Positions 10,592 through 22,167 of a stretch of DNA of 64,000 nucleotides are shown here, one piece after another. How positions within the stretch are numbered: position 1 is the stretch's first letter; each line of letters begins with the position of its first letter. The DNA is taken from the NCBI GenBank assembly GCA_000499405.2, contig HG738138.1:11649208-11713207 (forward strand). The letters are read 5' to 3'. This stretch comes from Onchocerca volvulus (Eukaryota > Nematoda > Chromadorea > Rhabditida > Onchocercidae). The notes beneath the pieces were generated by a model. It made no database searches, had not been told where the DNA came from, and saw only the letters and a list, made by a program, of their open reading frames with translations. The translations under genes were made by a program, and so were the position numbers.

Positions 10592-13500
10592 AACATCTAC
10601 AACATCATTTCTTTTGCCTCAAAAATAAGTCTAAACTTTACCTATAATTCAAATATTTTGAATATTATAGGTGAAAATTTGAAGAAATTGACATTTTTCT
10701 AATATATTTTCTTTTTCAAATTAATAATGTCCTGTACAAAAAGTAGTATTTTTATTCTTTTTCGTTTTAAATTTTCAGAAATTAAATGAAACGCGAATTT
10801 TATTGCTTTCAACATAGGCAGTTTTTTTTCATCATAACACTTGAAATTCCAATTTCCAACTTTTGATACAATTTTATCTTGACGAAGAGGCTTATCTGAC
10901 AATTTAATATAGGAGTAAACCATTGTTAATTACGAATCTTCCCAACACCAAAATCTTTCTCTTTCTTTTCTTTTTTTTTCTCGTTTTGGATTTAAATTGT
11001 TCCAGAAAATATTTTCAAATTTTCAACAATCATACTCTCTTATATCGTTTTTCCTTCTTCTACTCCTTCCTCCTCATTTCCCTTTCACTCTTGCCTGATT
11101 CAAAAGGGGATTATGCTGATGCCGCCTATGCCCGTTCGATTTATCAATGGAAAGAATTTCTTTTTTTTCTTGCCATCCTTCAAACTCTCTTTTTCCCTTT
11201 GCAATCAATTTTATGATACTTCTGGGGGGTGAAGGAAACATTGCTTCGTTTTTCTTTTTTGTCAAAGGAACACATTCAGTAACTAATGAATTTGTTGTAT
11301 GTCTCCTTTCCGTCAAAAGCTCCTCCGTTTTAGTCCTTTGCGCACCATAAATCCGTCAACTACTTTTCCGTCCGTTCTCTTTTCTTCCTTCTTTCTTTCC
11401 CTATAAAGCACCAAACTGATTCAAACTGCTTCTTTTTTTGCTTAACAAATCATATCTTAAATGGTTGAAAACGAGCTAGAAATATTTATTCTTGATAAGA
11501 ATGATTTGCATGAATTCCAAAATATGAATTTAATCTATTGACTCAATTGAATTTTTCCTAACCACCAAATAAACGAAATATTCCAAGGTCATTTTGCCAT
11601 CTTTGGGATGTCCATCGTAAAATAGTATCCATGACTACCAGTTATTTTATTGTTGTCATAAATTTTAATTCCAGTATTGTTATTTCCTAGACTACTTTTA
11701 AAATATGTTCTAATATTTTATCATTTTTTTAATTTTTTATTTTAAATACTAAAACACCAATGATTCTGAAAAAAACTGTTTAAATTTAATACAAATGAGC
11801 GAATAATAATTAAAATAAATAATTTTGGAAAATTAATATAATTCCCTTTTACCATACTATACGAATTTTGAGATTCCTTAATTTCACACTTTTTTTTCCC
11901 CAACGCAAAAAATCTTTGGTTTTTGAGATTTCCAACAAATTTTCGGACAAAAAAATTGGGTGAATCAATAGACTAATAATCCTAAGATAATTCAATATGT
12001 AAATATTCATACTTCTTTTTGCTAAACTTGTTCATAGTTTATTGCTTCTGTTCATTTTAAATGTTTTAGTAATTTCTACAATTTCATTTTCCATTTATTT
12101 CTTAATTCTTTAATAAATAACGAACGAAAAGACAGCATTTATTTTCAAACTTTGCTGCATTTTTAATCGAAATGTATTTTCCATCCAATTTGTTTGAAAA
12201 TTTGTTCCATTTAAAATAAGCGAAAAATTTTCGAATTTTTAAATTAAAAGACAATAATTCTAAAATGTTAAGAAAAATTGGAACAGTTGCTAACAATGCC
12301 AATAACATCATATTGACAGTTCACAGCTTTCTCAAAATTTAATTTAATTTTACAACATTATAGTGCAATATATTACGACATTGTAACACTTAAATACGAA
12401 TAGGAATGAGAAAGATATATATACATATTGTATTATTACCCAATGATGGACTGCATAATAATATGGCCAATTGGCTCCGAATATTATTAGAGCCTTACTC
12501 GGTTACTGGCCTTAAATAAAGCTTATGTCCAAGTTATATATAAGCTTATTTTATTCTTGCAGTTGCTATTATTAATACTCTCATTATTACTACATTGCCA
12601 TTTTTAGGACATCATTTCATTTTTTATTGTTCAGATATTTTGATACTAAAACAAGTCGAAGGTTATAAAGGAGAAAAGATGGTAGCACTTAACTTTCATA
12701 AAATGCAACTTTTTGTTTTTTTTTCGCTGTCTTTTTCATCTACTGGTTAAAGATTTGCTAATTATATCCTGAAATCTCATGCCGAAATATTATTTCCTCA
12801 TTATTTTATGTATTATTAGGTATTGTCAATTACGTAATTCATTTGTGTATTTCTAAATTTAACTTCTTTTTATTATGAAAAGGAAATAACGAAGAACAAT
12901 AATTTTACATTTTTTTCGTAATAAAGCGATTATTCATATTGCATTATTTTAAATTTCTTTTATTTTCTTACCAGATATTCCACTTTCACAAAGTACCGTT
13001 AGTTATTGATTTTCTTAAATCTAGCAATTTGTTTTCTTTTTGCTTATTCAACTTTCGAGTTTACTTTTTTAATTATCGGTTTAATTTCTGATTGTCTTTT
13101 CAAGACTTCATTTTTTTTTTTATATTTGAATTTTTTTTTCGGAATCGATAAAAAAAATTTAAAACATCATATTTTGCAATTTCACAAAATTCAAATGCTC
13201 ATCTGACAAGCTGTTGTAACAACAGTGGTAGCTAATGATAGATGCACATATGGTAGTACTAACAAAATCATCATTTTAGCAATCTTCGACAGCAGAATAT
13301 GCCAAATGAGATAATTGTCAAGCCAAAGAGATGAGTTATTTCTCTTTGTATAGCCAAAAAGATTATAAAAAAAAAAAGAAAAAAAAAAAAAACCTATGCA
13401 TCAAAAATTTAAGCCTCTAAGCTTTCTTAAACAAAATTATCAGTTGATCGATCGAATTAGGAAAAGGAAACAAAAGAAATACCTGAGAAATACTTGTATT

Positions 13501-14766
13501 TGATGAAGATTGAAGAAAAATTTTACATAAATTTTCCGAGGAATAAAGTAAATTGAAATTTCATCAAATTTCCGGAATATTTCTGAAGCCTTTTCCTTCG
13601 CTTAAATTCACGCTCCCATCTTGTAAGTATGCCGAATTATTTTATCCCAGCTTTATGCATTAATTATACGGTGAGAGAAAGGATTGCATTTGGTCATTTT
13701 AGCTTCATTATTTTATCTTCTTTTATCGATATCCTACCCGTAACTCTTTTCTTTCCTGTCACATACGACTCATCCCTGTCTTTTCCTGTCATATACGACC
13801 AAATTCTTCCTCATTTTCCCTTAATAAAAGCCATCAATCACATCCCACCTACACTGTTCTCTTTCTCCTATTAAATTTCAACTTAAATAATCTCCCCCCT
13901 CACTTCTTCCTTCTATCATTATCATCAACATCACCGCAAAATCACCGCAATATCATCATCAAAACCAAATTATTAAGCTAAAATCCGATCATCTCCTATT
14001 CGTAGTTTTAAATGTCATCTAAAATTCAATTTTTAGTCAGTATGATTATTAATCTTATTATTCATATTTTGAGGAATAGATGGAAAAGAATTTTAGTAGT
14101 TTTTAAAATTTAATAATTATATTTAAATACAGTTTAGGCAGTAATTATAATTAATATTTATGGATTGTGCTCACTCAGTTAACTTTCGATTCCCTTGAAC
14201 TCAATACTGTCACATGAATTATCCCAGTTTGATGTAAGCTACTGTCATAGCTGATACTTGAAATTAGAAAAGCACTTCCATTTCTTTCCAGTTTAGTAGT
14301 TAATTACTAGATTTTCAATTGTGTTCTCATTTTTACTTTATTCATTGCATGAAAAAAGCGTGATAAATTTCGTTTAAAATAATTTTGTAATATAGTTTCC
14401 AAAATGTATATCTCTTTTTAACGTAAAAAGAAGGTTTCATTATTTCATGAAATTTATGGAAAATTTTATTTTTAACCAAATTTTTTCTATTATTTTTATT
14501 ACATCTTTATTTAATGTTTTTTTTAGGATTTTTTTTATTTTCATTTGCTTTACGATATGGCATAGAAAATAAAATACTTGCTTTTCTTCCTTTTTTTCTC
14601 ATTTCTTTTTTCTTTCTTTCTGGATTGATTTGTTGCTTTGAACATTAACATTTCCCATCTTTTCTCCCTATTCTTTTCTGTGCCAAAATGATTAAAATGA
14701 TTATATTATAAAAGCGGCGTATCGATTATTTGGATCATTGCACTATTTGGTGATTCTCTTTTACAG
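10592..14766. other. A+T-rich intergenic DNA upstream of tweety
   Basis: No supported gene. Several pyrimidine-rich patches (about 10960-11400 and 13730-13920) give open frames rich in Phe, Leu and Ser that look like composition artefacts. A C+G-richer stretch at 12440-12515 carries a short open frame without relatives. At about 13755-13800 a near-duplicate cttttcctgtca.atacgac pair occurs. Confidence 0.4.
14760..14766 (+). promoter_or_regulatory. Probable trans-splice acceptor of tweety gene
   Basis: TTTTACAG ends at 14766, with a pyrimidine-rich lead-in, 126 bases before the start codon. It has the form of a nematode spliced-leader acceptor or of a 5' UTR intron end. Confidence 0.45.
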
Positions 14767-14892
14767 GTGTAGCAATCAACAATAATCATCAGCATTCATA
14801 CCTTTATCGCAACACATCAACTGGCACAATGTTTGGTATCGAACAGTTGACATATTTACATAATACGTGATCTTTGATATTTGCGCAAAATC

Positions 14893-17800
14893 ATGGCTTC
14901 CGAAGTTCTGATCAAAATACTTCGTAACATTCCACGTTTCACTTTCGATTTCCAACCTGCACCAAAAATATTTACACTACAGTTTGACAGCTATTATGTG
15001 CAGGTAATTTATCTTTTAATATATCATAAAATGAACTTCATATACGTAAAACATGTTCTAATAATTCATTCATTCATTATCTGTATCGTTTTGAGTATCC
15101 TAAATTCACATTTCCTATTGTTCAAAGTTTAAGAATAATTATAGTTACGTCAGTTTTAATTCAAATTACTTTTCAAAACTAATTCATTAATTCCTTTTCT
15201 TTTTTTTTTTTTTTTCACATCTAATTGATGTTTTGATGAGATTTTTTCGTTAAATCTTTAATGAATATTGTTATTTTATCGCTCTTTAATTTGAATCAAG
15301 TCGTATTAATTGTCGAAGATTAAATAATTTTAAATTACTTGTAAATTGTCACCTTTTCGAGTGCTTCTGTTTTTCTTTAGTAATTATCTTTAAAATTTTA
15401 TCCGAAATACATCATTTGTCTAACTATTTCATAAATTTCGATTCGTTGTCCAGCTTTCGGATTACTTTCATACTATTTTTGCCATTTTCGAATAATTTCT
15501 ACTTTCTCAATAAAAGTTTTGAAAATTGGCAAAAAATGACTCATTTAAAATTTTCAACAATATTACTCATGTGATTTTTGAGATTTTTTTTCTTGTGTTT
15601 GTACTAATTAATGAAAAAAGGAAGGATTTAAAAAAAAAAGAATGAAATTGATCAAAACTCCATAGTTTTAATATTACATTTTTGGGATATAAGAAACATG
15701 ATTTTCGAAATTGATAAATGAGAACAGATTTGATTGCATATTGCTAACGGAATTGATGAGATAATGATGATCTACCGCGTTTGAATCATCAAATACTTTC
15801 ATTTATTTCCATTCTATCTTTAAAAATTCATTTTTAATGATTCAAAGAGCTGCACTGAATGGCACGCAATAATCGATTGCCATTTCGAATTTTGACTATT
15901 TCCAACAAAAAAAGAAAAAAAAACGATATTAAAATTGATTTTTAGTCCAAATTTGTTAAAATTTATGAAAAATGTGAAAATTTGCATTTACTTATATAAG
16001 GTTAATTAAGTCCAAGATGAATTATGCGATTATGAATATATCTCCTGATTAATTTTCCCAACACACAATTACAATAAATCTTAGAGAACGTTTAGTTATT
16101 TTGCACTAATAAAAAAAAAAAAAAAAAAAGAAGACGAATAGATAATTTTATCGAATTTGGAATAAATCCTGTAAATTAAAATGATTATTGGATTAAATGG
16201 CGAGTGAATTTGCTTCTTTTTTCTTTATTATTTTTTCCTTTATTTTCTTTTTATTATTTGAAGAGCAAAGATTAATTTACTTAGCCAATGAGAAAAAAAC
16301 GGATTTTTTTTTTTTTTTTTTTAAATTTACGCAAACTCAAGTTTGTTTGATTATTGTTCATATGTAAACATGAACTTATTCTTATAAATTTAAACATAAA
16401 TTAATAATTTAGTTGATAATCATTGTTCATTTGAAATAATTCTAATGCATTTAACATTTTCATAGATATTCAAAATAGTTCTTTCATTCAGGAAGGAAAA
16501 AAAAATTTTTCTTGCTTTGACAATTTGCAAATATTATTTTTGGCCAATGGTTTAGTTTTTTTTTTTCCGTAATTTATCTTCTGTAATGCAATGAATTTAT
16601 TTATGATTTAAAAGTCTTTTTTTCTTACTTCCATAGTCATATAAGCAAAAAAAGGCATCTTAATCGGCGAAAGACTGGATGTAATTTGCTAAGCACTGAA
16701 CTAGATTTAAGATCGTTTTTTTTTCTTTTTTTTTTTTTTAAAGCAATTTCTATTCCACTTGGGTAACTAAACTAATATTTCCCTTTTTGGAAAACTTTAA
16801 GGAACAATGATTAAATATTTTAATCATTATTACATTTGAATTGATAGTTTTAAAATACAAGTCTTCGAAAAAATTGTCAATTTGATTCGAATTATCGCAT
16901 TCCTTTATATGTCATATTACATCTTTTTTCTTTTCTTCCAAAAAAAAAAAAAAAGATAGCATCATTTTATTGAAAATAGGAAAATATTTTTGAAAAAAAA
17001 AAGGACAAATTGAAACTCTAAAGTTTTAATTAAATTTAATTTCAGTCATTGTTTGTATTTGTTGGTATTATCCTTCTAATTGGTGCAGCATTGTTATTGA
17101 CAATTACCATAACATGGATTTGTCAATGTTGTACCAGGCAAAATACAAATGTGAAATCCAGGCGGAGAGTTCGTCAACTTTCTCTCGTATTATTCATTAT
17201 TAGCATTATATGCTTGTAAGTTAATCGTAGTTTTTATTGTAAAATTAAAATTAAAATTTGACAATTTATATAATATTTCTTACAATTACTTCTTTTTTAG
17301 ATGAACTTTAGCTAAGTAATTAATTTTTTCTATCCAAATTTTTCTCATTAATTGATTATGTTCCTTCAAAATAAAACATTTATAATTATGTAAACTTTAG
17401 CTTTTGCCTTGGAATATGCTTATTTGGAAACGAACATGTGAATCGCAGTATAATGAATTCAATCACCAGTGCTGAAGATATCTCGCGGAATTTATTGCTT
17501 GCTGATTCACAGGTTTGTTTTATTTAGGATTTTTTTTTTTGAAGGACAATAATGAAGTATGAATTTTCCATGTTTTGATTATTTCAAACTGATATTTATT
17601 TATGGAATTATTTATCCCGACTTTTTCTGTGCTCAATCCATGACCTTATCATTTTTTCTCGGGATTTCTCATTTTTTCCCTTTATTAATTGCTTCACCTA
17701 TCGTTTCGGATCACAAGAATAACATACTATAGGATGGAATGATTTGAATTTAAAGTTATTAATTTTTAACCATGATTATTAAATATTCGGCGGAAATTTG

Positions 17801-20620
17801 CAAAATTGACTGTTGATTATCATTTAATTAAAGCGTTATCAATTGTATCTGTCGGACTTTCCGTATGGGTTTCCAATCCTTAATTTTTATTCAGATAATT
17901 CGTTTGATAATATTTTTTGTTTAGAGAAAAAAAAATCATTAGTCATCTCATTATTGCAAAGTCGCATGTCTTTTGTTTTTTTTTTTTTTTGATTTCTTAA
18001 TTTTTAGTCAGTTTCGCTGAATGATTATTGCTTGAAAACTATCAAACAAATAGATACATTATCAGCAGCTGTAGAAAGTGCAGCAGAAAAGACGACTGAC
18101 CTGAACAGAACGGTTAATTTATAAATTTTATTATTATTTTTTTTTATTAAAAGTGTTCAGAGAGTTAAAATGTTTAACAGTTGAAATAATGTTACTTTTC
18201 TTGATCATCATTCTCTTTTTCATTTTTTTAGGCTTTACATGAATTTATAACAGTATTGGATTCTATGTCGCAAAAAGTCGATTCATTGGGCATGGATTTA
18301 ACTCTTCTCAGGAAAGTATTATCAGGAAATTTGTTTGTTGAGCGTAGTTCACTCTATACACAACGAATTGAGCTGGAAAGGTAAAAAATTGTTGCAAAAA
18401 TTAAATTACACTATCATATTATTTATTCTAATTGGAAATATTCGTAATCTTTAGATTGCAATTGTTGCTGAATTGATTAATTGAAAATAAATTCAAATAT
18501 ATAAAAGGAAAAGTGTTTATAGCATTTTCTTTTCTTCAATTCAAATATTACTGAATCAGTTATAGATGGGTTTTATGTGCAACTTTACTCTCGATTATGC
18601 TTATCGTACTCTTTGCCGGTGTCATCGCATTTTGCCGTCAATCGAGAAAAGGCGCCGTGGTATTTTCTGGTCTTGGATTTGCGATATTTATTGTTGGGTG
18701 GCTACTGCTAACTGCCATATTTCCAGCTTCTGTGGTTTGTAAATTTTTTTTTTCTTTGATTTCTTGCTTTTTCGAGTAATCTTTTTTTACCTTTATCAAA
18801 AGTTGATTCCAAAGTTTATTTATGCAGTTAAAGCATGACATTTTTTTTTTCTTTTTTTTCAAGGCATTCATAGACTTTTGCGCAGACGGTAGTCATTTCA
18901 TTCGGGAACATATGTCAAATGAAACTATAGAATTGTTCGAATTTTACCGGAAATGTAATCCAGCAACCAATTATGCTAATTTGCCAAGTATCACTAATGT
19001 AGACAAAATCAATAAACAACTCTCGGATATACATGAAATGAGCCAAAAATTTGACCTCAGAATCAAAGCCATATTCAATAGCAGCAGAGAATCGGTCGAG
19101 GTAGCATCATTGTTTTTTTCTTTCAGTTTTAATTTGCATATGTTTATGGGAAAATTATTAGTGACATTCACTAAGATTGAGGAATTGATTCAATTGAATT
19201 AGGATGTGGTATGATGGGTGAAGAGGAAAAGGCTATAAATGAAATAATCAAAAATATGAATTGATTTAGTTCAACTACACGAATCCCAGAAAAAAAGGAA
19301 GAGATTATTCGTTTTGCTTACTGATAACTTATCAATTTCAGCTCTCTGAACAGGTTAAAACAATTAATGATGGCATGACAGTTGCATTAAAAAACATCGG
19401 CGCTCTTGAAACAACCGTTGCATGTTATACTTATCACAATGATATGTTGATTATGGAGCGTAGCTTTTGCGTTGATGGAATGTAAGTAATGCTTGGAAAT
19501 TGTCGAAATATTTGAAATTTTTCTTAGTATTCATTAGAATTTTCTTCAGTTAATTCTGAAAGCTTTTCTCTTTTATAGTATTGGATCGTCCATTTTGTTT
19601 TATTGTTTGATTTTGCTTGAAATGTTCTTATTCGCACTTTTACTCATCGTATCCAAAAGTTGGCACTTATTCGCTCGACTGTAAGTATTTCTATAATTTT
19701 AACATCATTTGAAACTAGAATAATGGATAAAGTTTTCAATAAAATCAGCTGAATGCAGTAATCAAAATCGTATCCAAAAAGGAATCCTAATTTTATGGTT
19801 TATAAATTAAGATTCTAAATTGTATTTTTGTATCAGACGATAAATAAAACAGAATTTGAATTCAAATATTTCAAAATCTGCATGTAGGCCATCAGATTAT
19901 GTAGAAGTGGACGAGGAGGATCCGTTTTTTCCGCGAGGAAATGACAGTACTATTCCGGTAGATATTTACGGTAGTCACGTGTTGAATCCACGCACGCGTT
20001 TCGCTAGCTCATTGTAAGTCATATTTATCTCATTGCTAAATGAATCAAGATTATGTTATTCAAGAATTTAATTTTTATTTTTTTGAACTTCATATGACAG
20101 TTACTTTTCTTTCAGAGACCGTACGGAACAATCTACCGGAACAACAAGTGCAACATGCGGTCTTGCCAATGGTTCAATAAACAATCATGCCTCTGCTTCG
20201 ACGGCATTATTGAATTCGAACGTTGAATCATCAACACCTCCGTGGCATCGCGGATTAGCTTCGCAGCCTTCGGCATCATCCGCCGCTAATGCTCCGCCTG
20301 CGGTAGGAACGAGCAGGTTCTTATAGCGTAACTATCACTTCAAAGTGATTCTCTATAAACAGTCATGAAATATTCAGGGGATAGTAATCTTATTCTTGGT
20401 CACTGATCATTATTTTCGATGCTGAAATTCTCATTCACCTAAAATTATATTTTTGATAAATCCATCCAGTTTTTTTTTTGGCATAATTTAAATATAATCA
20501 AAATGATTATCCAGTAATTTGATTGCTTCTTCTTGCAGTATGATGCGTACGGTATATCAAGCAAACACCGATGAAACAGCGTACCAACTTCGTAATTATC
20601 ACGAGCAATTTGATGTTTAG
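14893..20620 (+). CDS. ttyh-1: Tweety family anion channel (TTYH-like)
   Basis: Twelve exons: 14893-15003, 17046-17215, 17401-17512, 18008-18112, 18232-18380, 18566-18734, 18864-19100, 19342-19481, 19579-19680, 19888-20013, 20116-20316 and 20539-20620. Phases agree throughout, giving 567 residues, usual for the family. Five membrane spans fall at about residues 38-62, 84-105, 217-240, 245-272 and 399-425, the tweety topology. Family marks: a CQCC motif after span 1, GNEHVNRS after span 2, a basic SRK turn between spans 3 and 4, FIDFC at the start of the second extracellular loop, a Cys pair before span 5, and an acidic DEEDPFFPR after it. Tweety proteins are plasma-membrane proteins linked to volume-regulated or calcium-activated anion conductance; their exact transport role is debated. 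The Ser/Thr/Ala-rich cytosolic tail can end in alternative last exons (separate entries). The symbol follows the C. elegans orthologue name by family, not by proven orthology. Confidence 0.93.
20317..20326 (+). other. Retained-intron stop in tweety exon 11
   Basis: If the exon 11 donor (AG/GTTCTT at 20317) is not used, translation runs two more codons and stops at TAG 20324-20326, giving a tail ending TSRFL. This donor is weak, so intron retention is a plausible third C-terminus. Confidence 0.4.
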
Positions 20621-21046
20621 TTTCAGGAAATTTCATTATTTACTCCAACATATTTATTTTACCTTTTAATTCCAAATTATGCACTATGAATAGATTTTGT
20701 TTAATAATCTTTTGTACACCAACAATGCATTGACTTCGTGCTTTTTAATAATATTTAAGAAAAAACAAAAGAAATCGAATAGTAATATCAAGTATGAGAT
20801 TGGATTATTCAGTGAACTCAGTATTTTGTAAAAAAAAATCTGAATTTTATAATTTATTTTTTACAATACTTTTCTCAAATTATTAACAGCCTCTTTAGCA
20901 AAAGAATTCCATTGATATTCAGGATAAATCTTTTTTTTTTGAATAAGATATTCGACATATTTGCTTGTAATTTAAAGGCTATTTAAATCAATTCTTTTTA
21001 TCTTTCCCATTTCTTTCATTCCCGTATTTTCTTCCAATCTTTGCAG

Positions 21047-21125
21047 TTCTGTAAGTATTGGCAAAAATTTGGCTACGCATAATTTATTTGTTATTTTCGG
21101 ATCATTTTTACTTTCATCATAAATG
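21047..21125 (+). other. Candidate alternative last exon of tweety
   Basis: A strong pyrimidine tract ending CTTTGCAG (acceptor at 21046) is followed, in the phase left by exon 11, by 25 open codons to TAA at 21123-21125 (tail starting SSVSIGKNLATHN). Only four bases after the acceptor is a perfect GTAAGT donor (21051), so the site could also define a 4-base microexon. Confidence 0.3.
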
Positions 21126-21439
21126 ATATCACTTTACTCAGATTTAATTAGATGGAATTTCACAAGTGAAAATTCCAGGAATTTTCGTAGAAGATTGAGA
21201 TTAACGACAGTATTATTGCTCGGATTCAGATTTATCAGCTGTGTATTAATATGTATTCAGTTTTCCCAATTTTTTTTTCTTTTTTTTAAATTTTGATTCA
21301 GTATTTTAATATTAAGAGACTATCTCCTTCCGAAATATTGTATTGTTTTCCATTTTTATTTTGTGCTTTCGTGTCGTTTTGTTAAACCGAGTAAAGTTAT
21401 GTTGCTTTATTAAACTTATATTTTCTGATATATATATAG

Positions 21440-21512
21440 CGAACTGGATTCTTTGACGGATAACCATTTTCCGGATGGAAAAAATGGAAAGTCTTATGGT
21501 GTCTTGGACTAA
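21440..21512 (+). CDS. Alternative last exon of tweety gene
   Basis: The acceptor TATATATAG ends at 21439. In the phase of exon 11 (AG/C), 24 codons are open and end at TAA 21510-21512, giving a hydrophilic tail starting SELDSLTDNHFPDG. The base composition is coding-like compared with its surroundings. An AATAAA at 21685-21690 sits a suitable distance downstream. Splicing exon 11 here instead of to 20539 would replace 27 C-terminal residues. Confidence 0.55.
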
Positions 21513-21684
21513 ATTATATTAATTTGAAATTAAGTAACTAAATTTTAAAAGTAGATGGAAACTCTGTACAATTTTCATATAGGTAAATACTGAACAAAAT
21601 AAGAAAGACTGTGCAATGAATAGCGATGATTCTTAAAATTATAGACATGAAAAGATGAATTATTCAATTAAAAAAAATTTGTCA

Positions 21685-21690
21685 AATAAA
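21685..21690 (+). terminator. Poly(A) signal AATAAA
   Basis: A canonical hexamer about 175 bases beyond the distal tweety stop. It is the first AATAAA I found after exon 11, which supports transcription reaching this far. Confidence 0.5.
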
Positions 21691-22167
21691 TCAATGGGTC
21701 AGATCAAATTGGCAAATATTATTTCTTTTTCATCCTCGCATTCAATATCTTTGCAACTTATCTTCCAAAAGCCATGTATAAATTTTCTTAATGATATTAA
21801 GTTGAAATAACTATCTTCGGAATATCTGATATGGAATTTTTTGGGAATTTTACATATGTTAATTTTTCTTCATTAGATTTGGCCTAAAATACCACTTATA
21901 CCGTACGTTCAACTTTAATCAGTTCCGGAATCTTTGATGCAGTTTCAACATAAAATATCTATCTGAAATTATTTTTACTTAGATATGCAGCGGCAATAAA
22001 TAGCAAGGTCCGATGGTAACAACTAGAAATTCATGAATATTCTATTAATATTCGTTGAGCAATGAAATGTTGATCGAAATTATCATCTAAAGATGCAAAT
22101 GCAGGAGTATATTGATCAAGTTTTTGGTTTTTTTACATTTTGAGCATCATGAAACAATCATCATTTC

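Noticed and set aside
11074..11350. Overlapping frames on both strands near 11.1-11.35 kb, one reading GDYADAAYARSIYQW
   Set aside because: Flanked by Phe/Leu-rich low complexity, without usable splice sites and without a family match. The short coding-like run is not enough.
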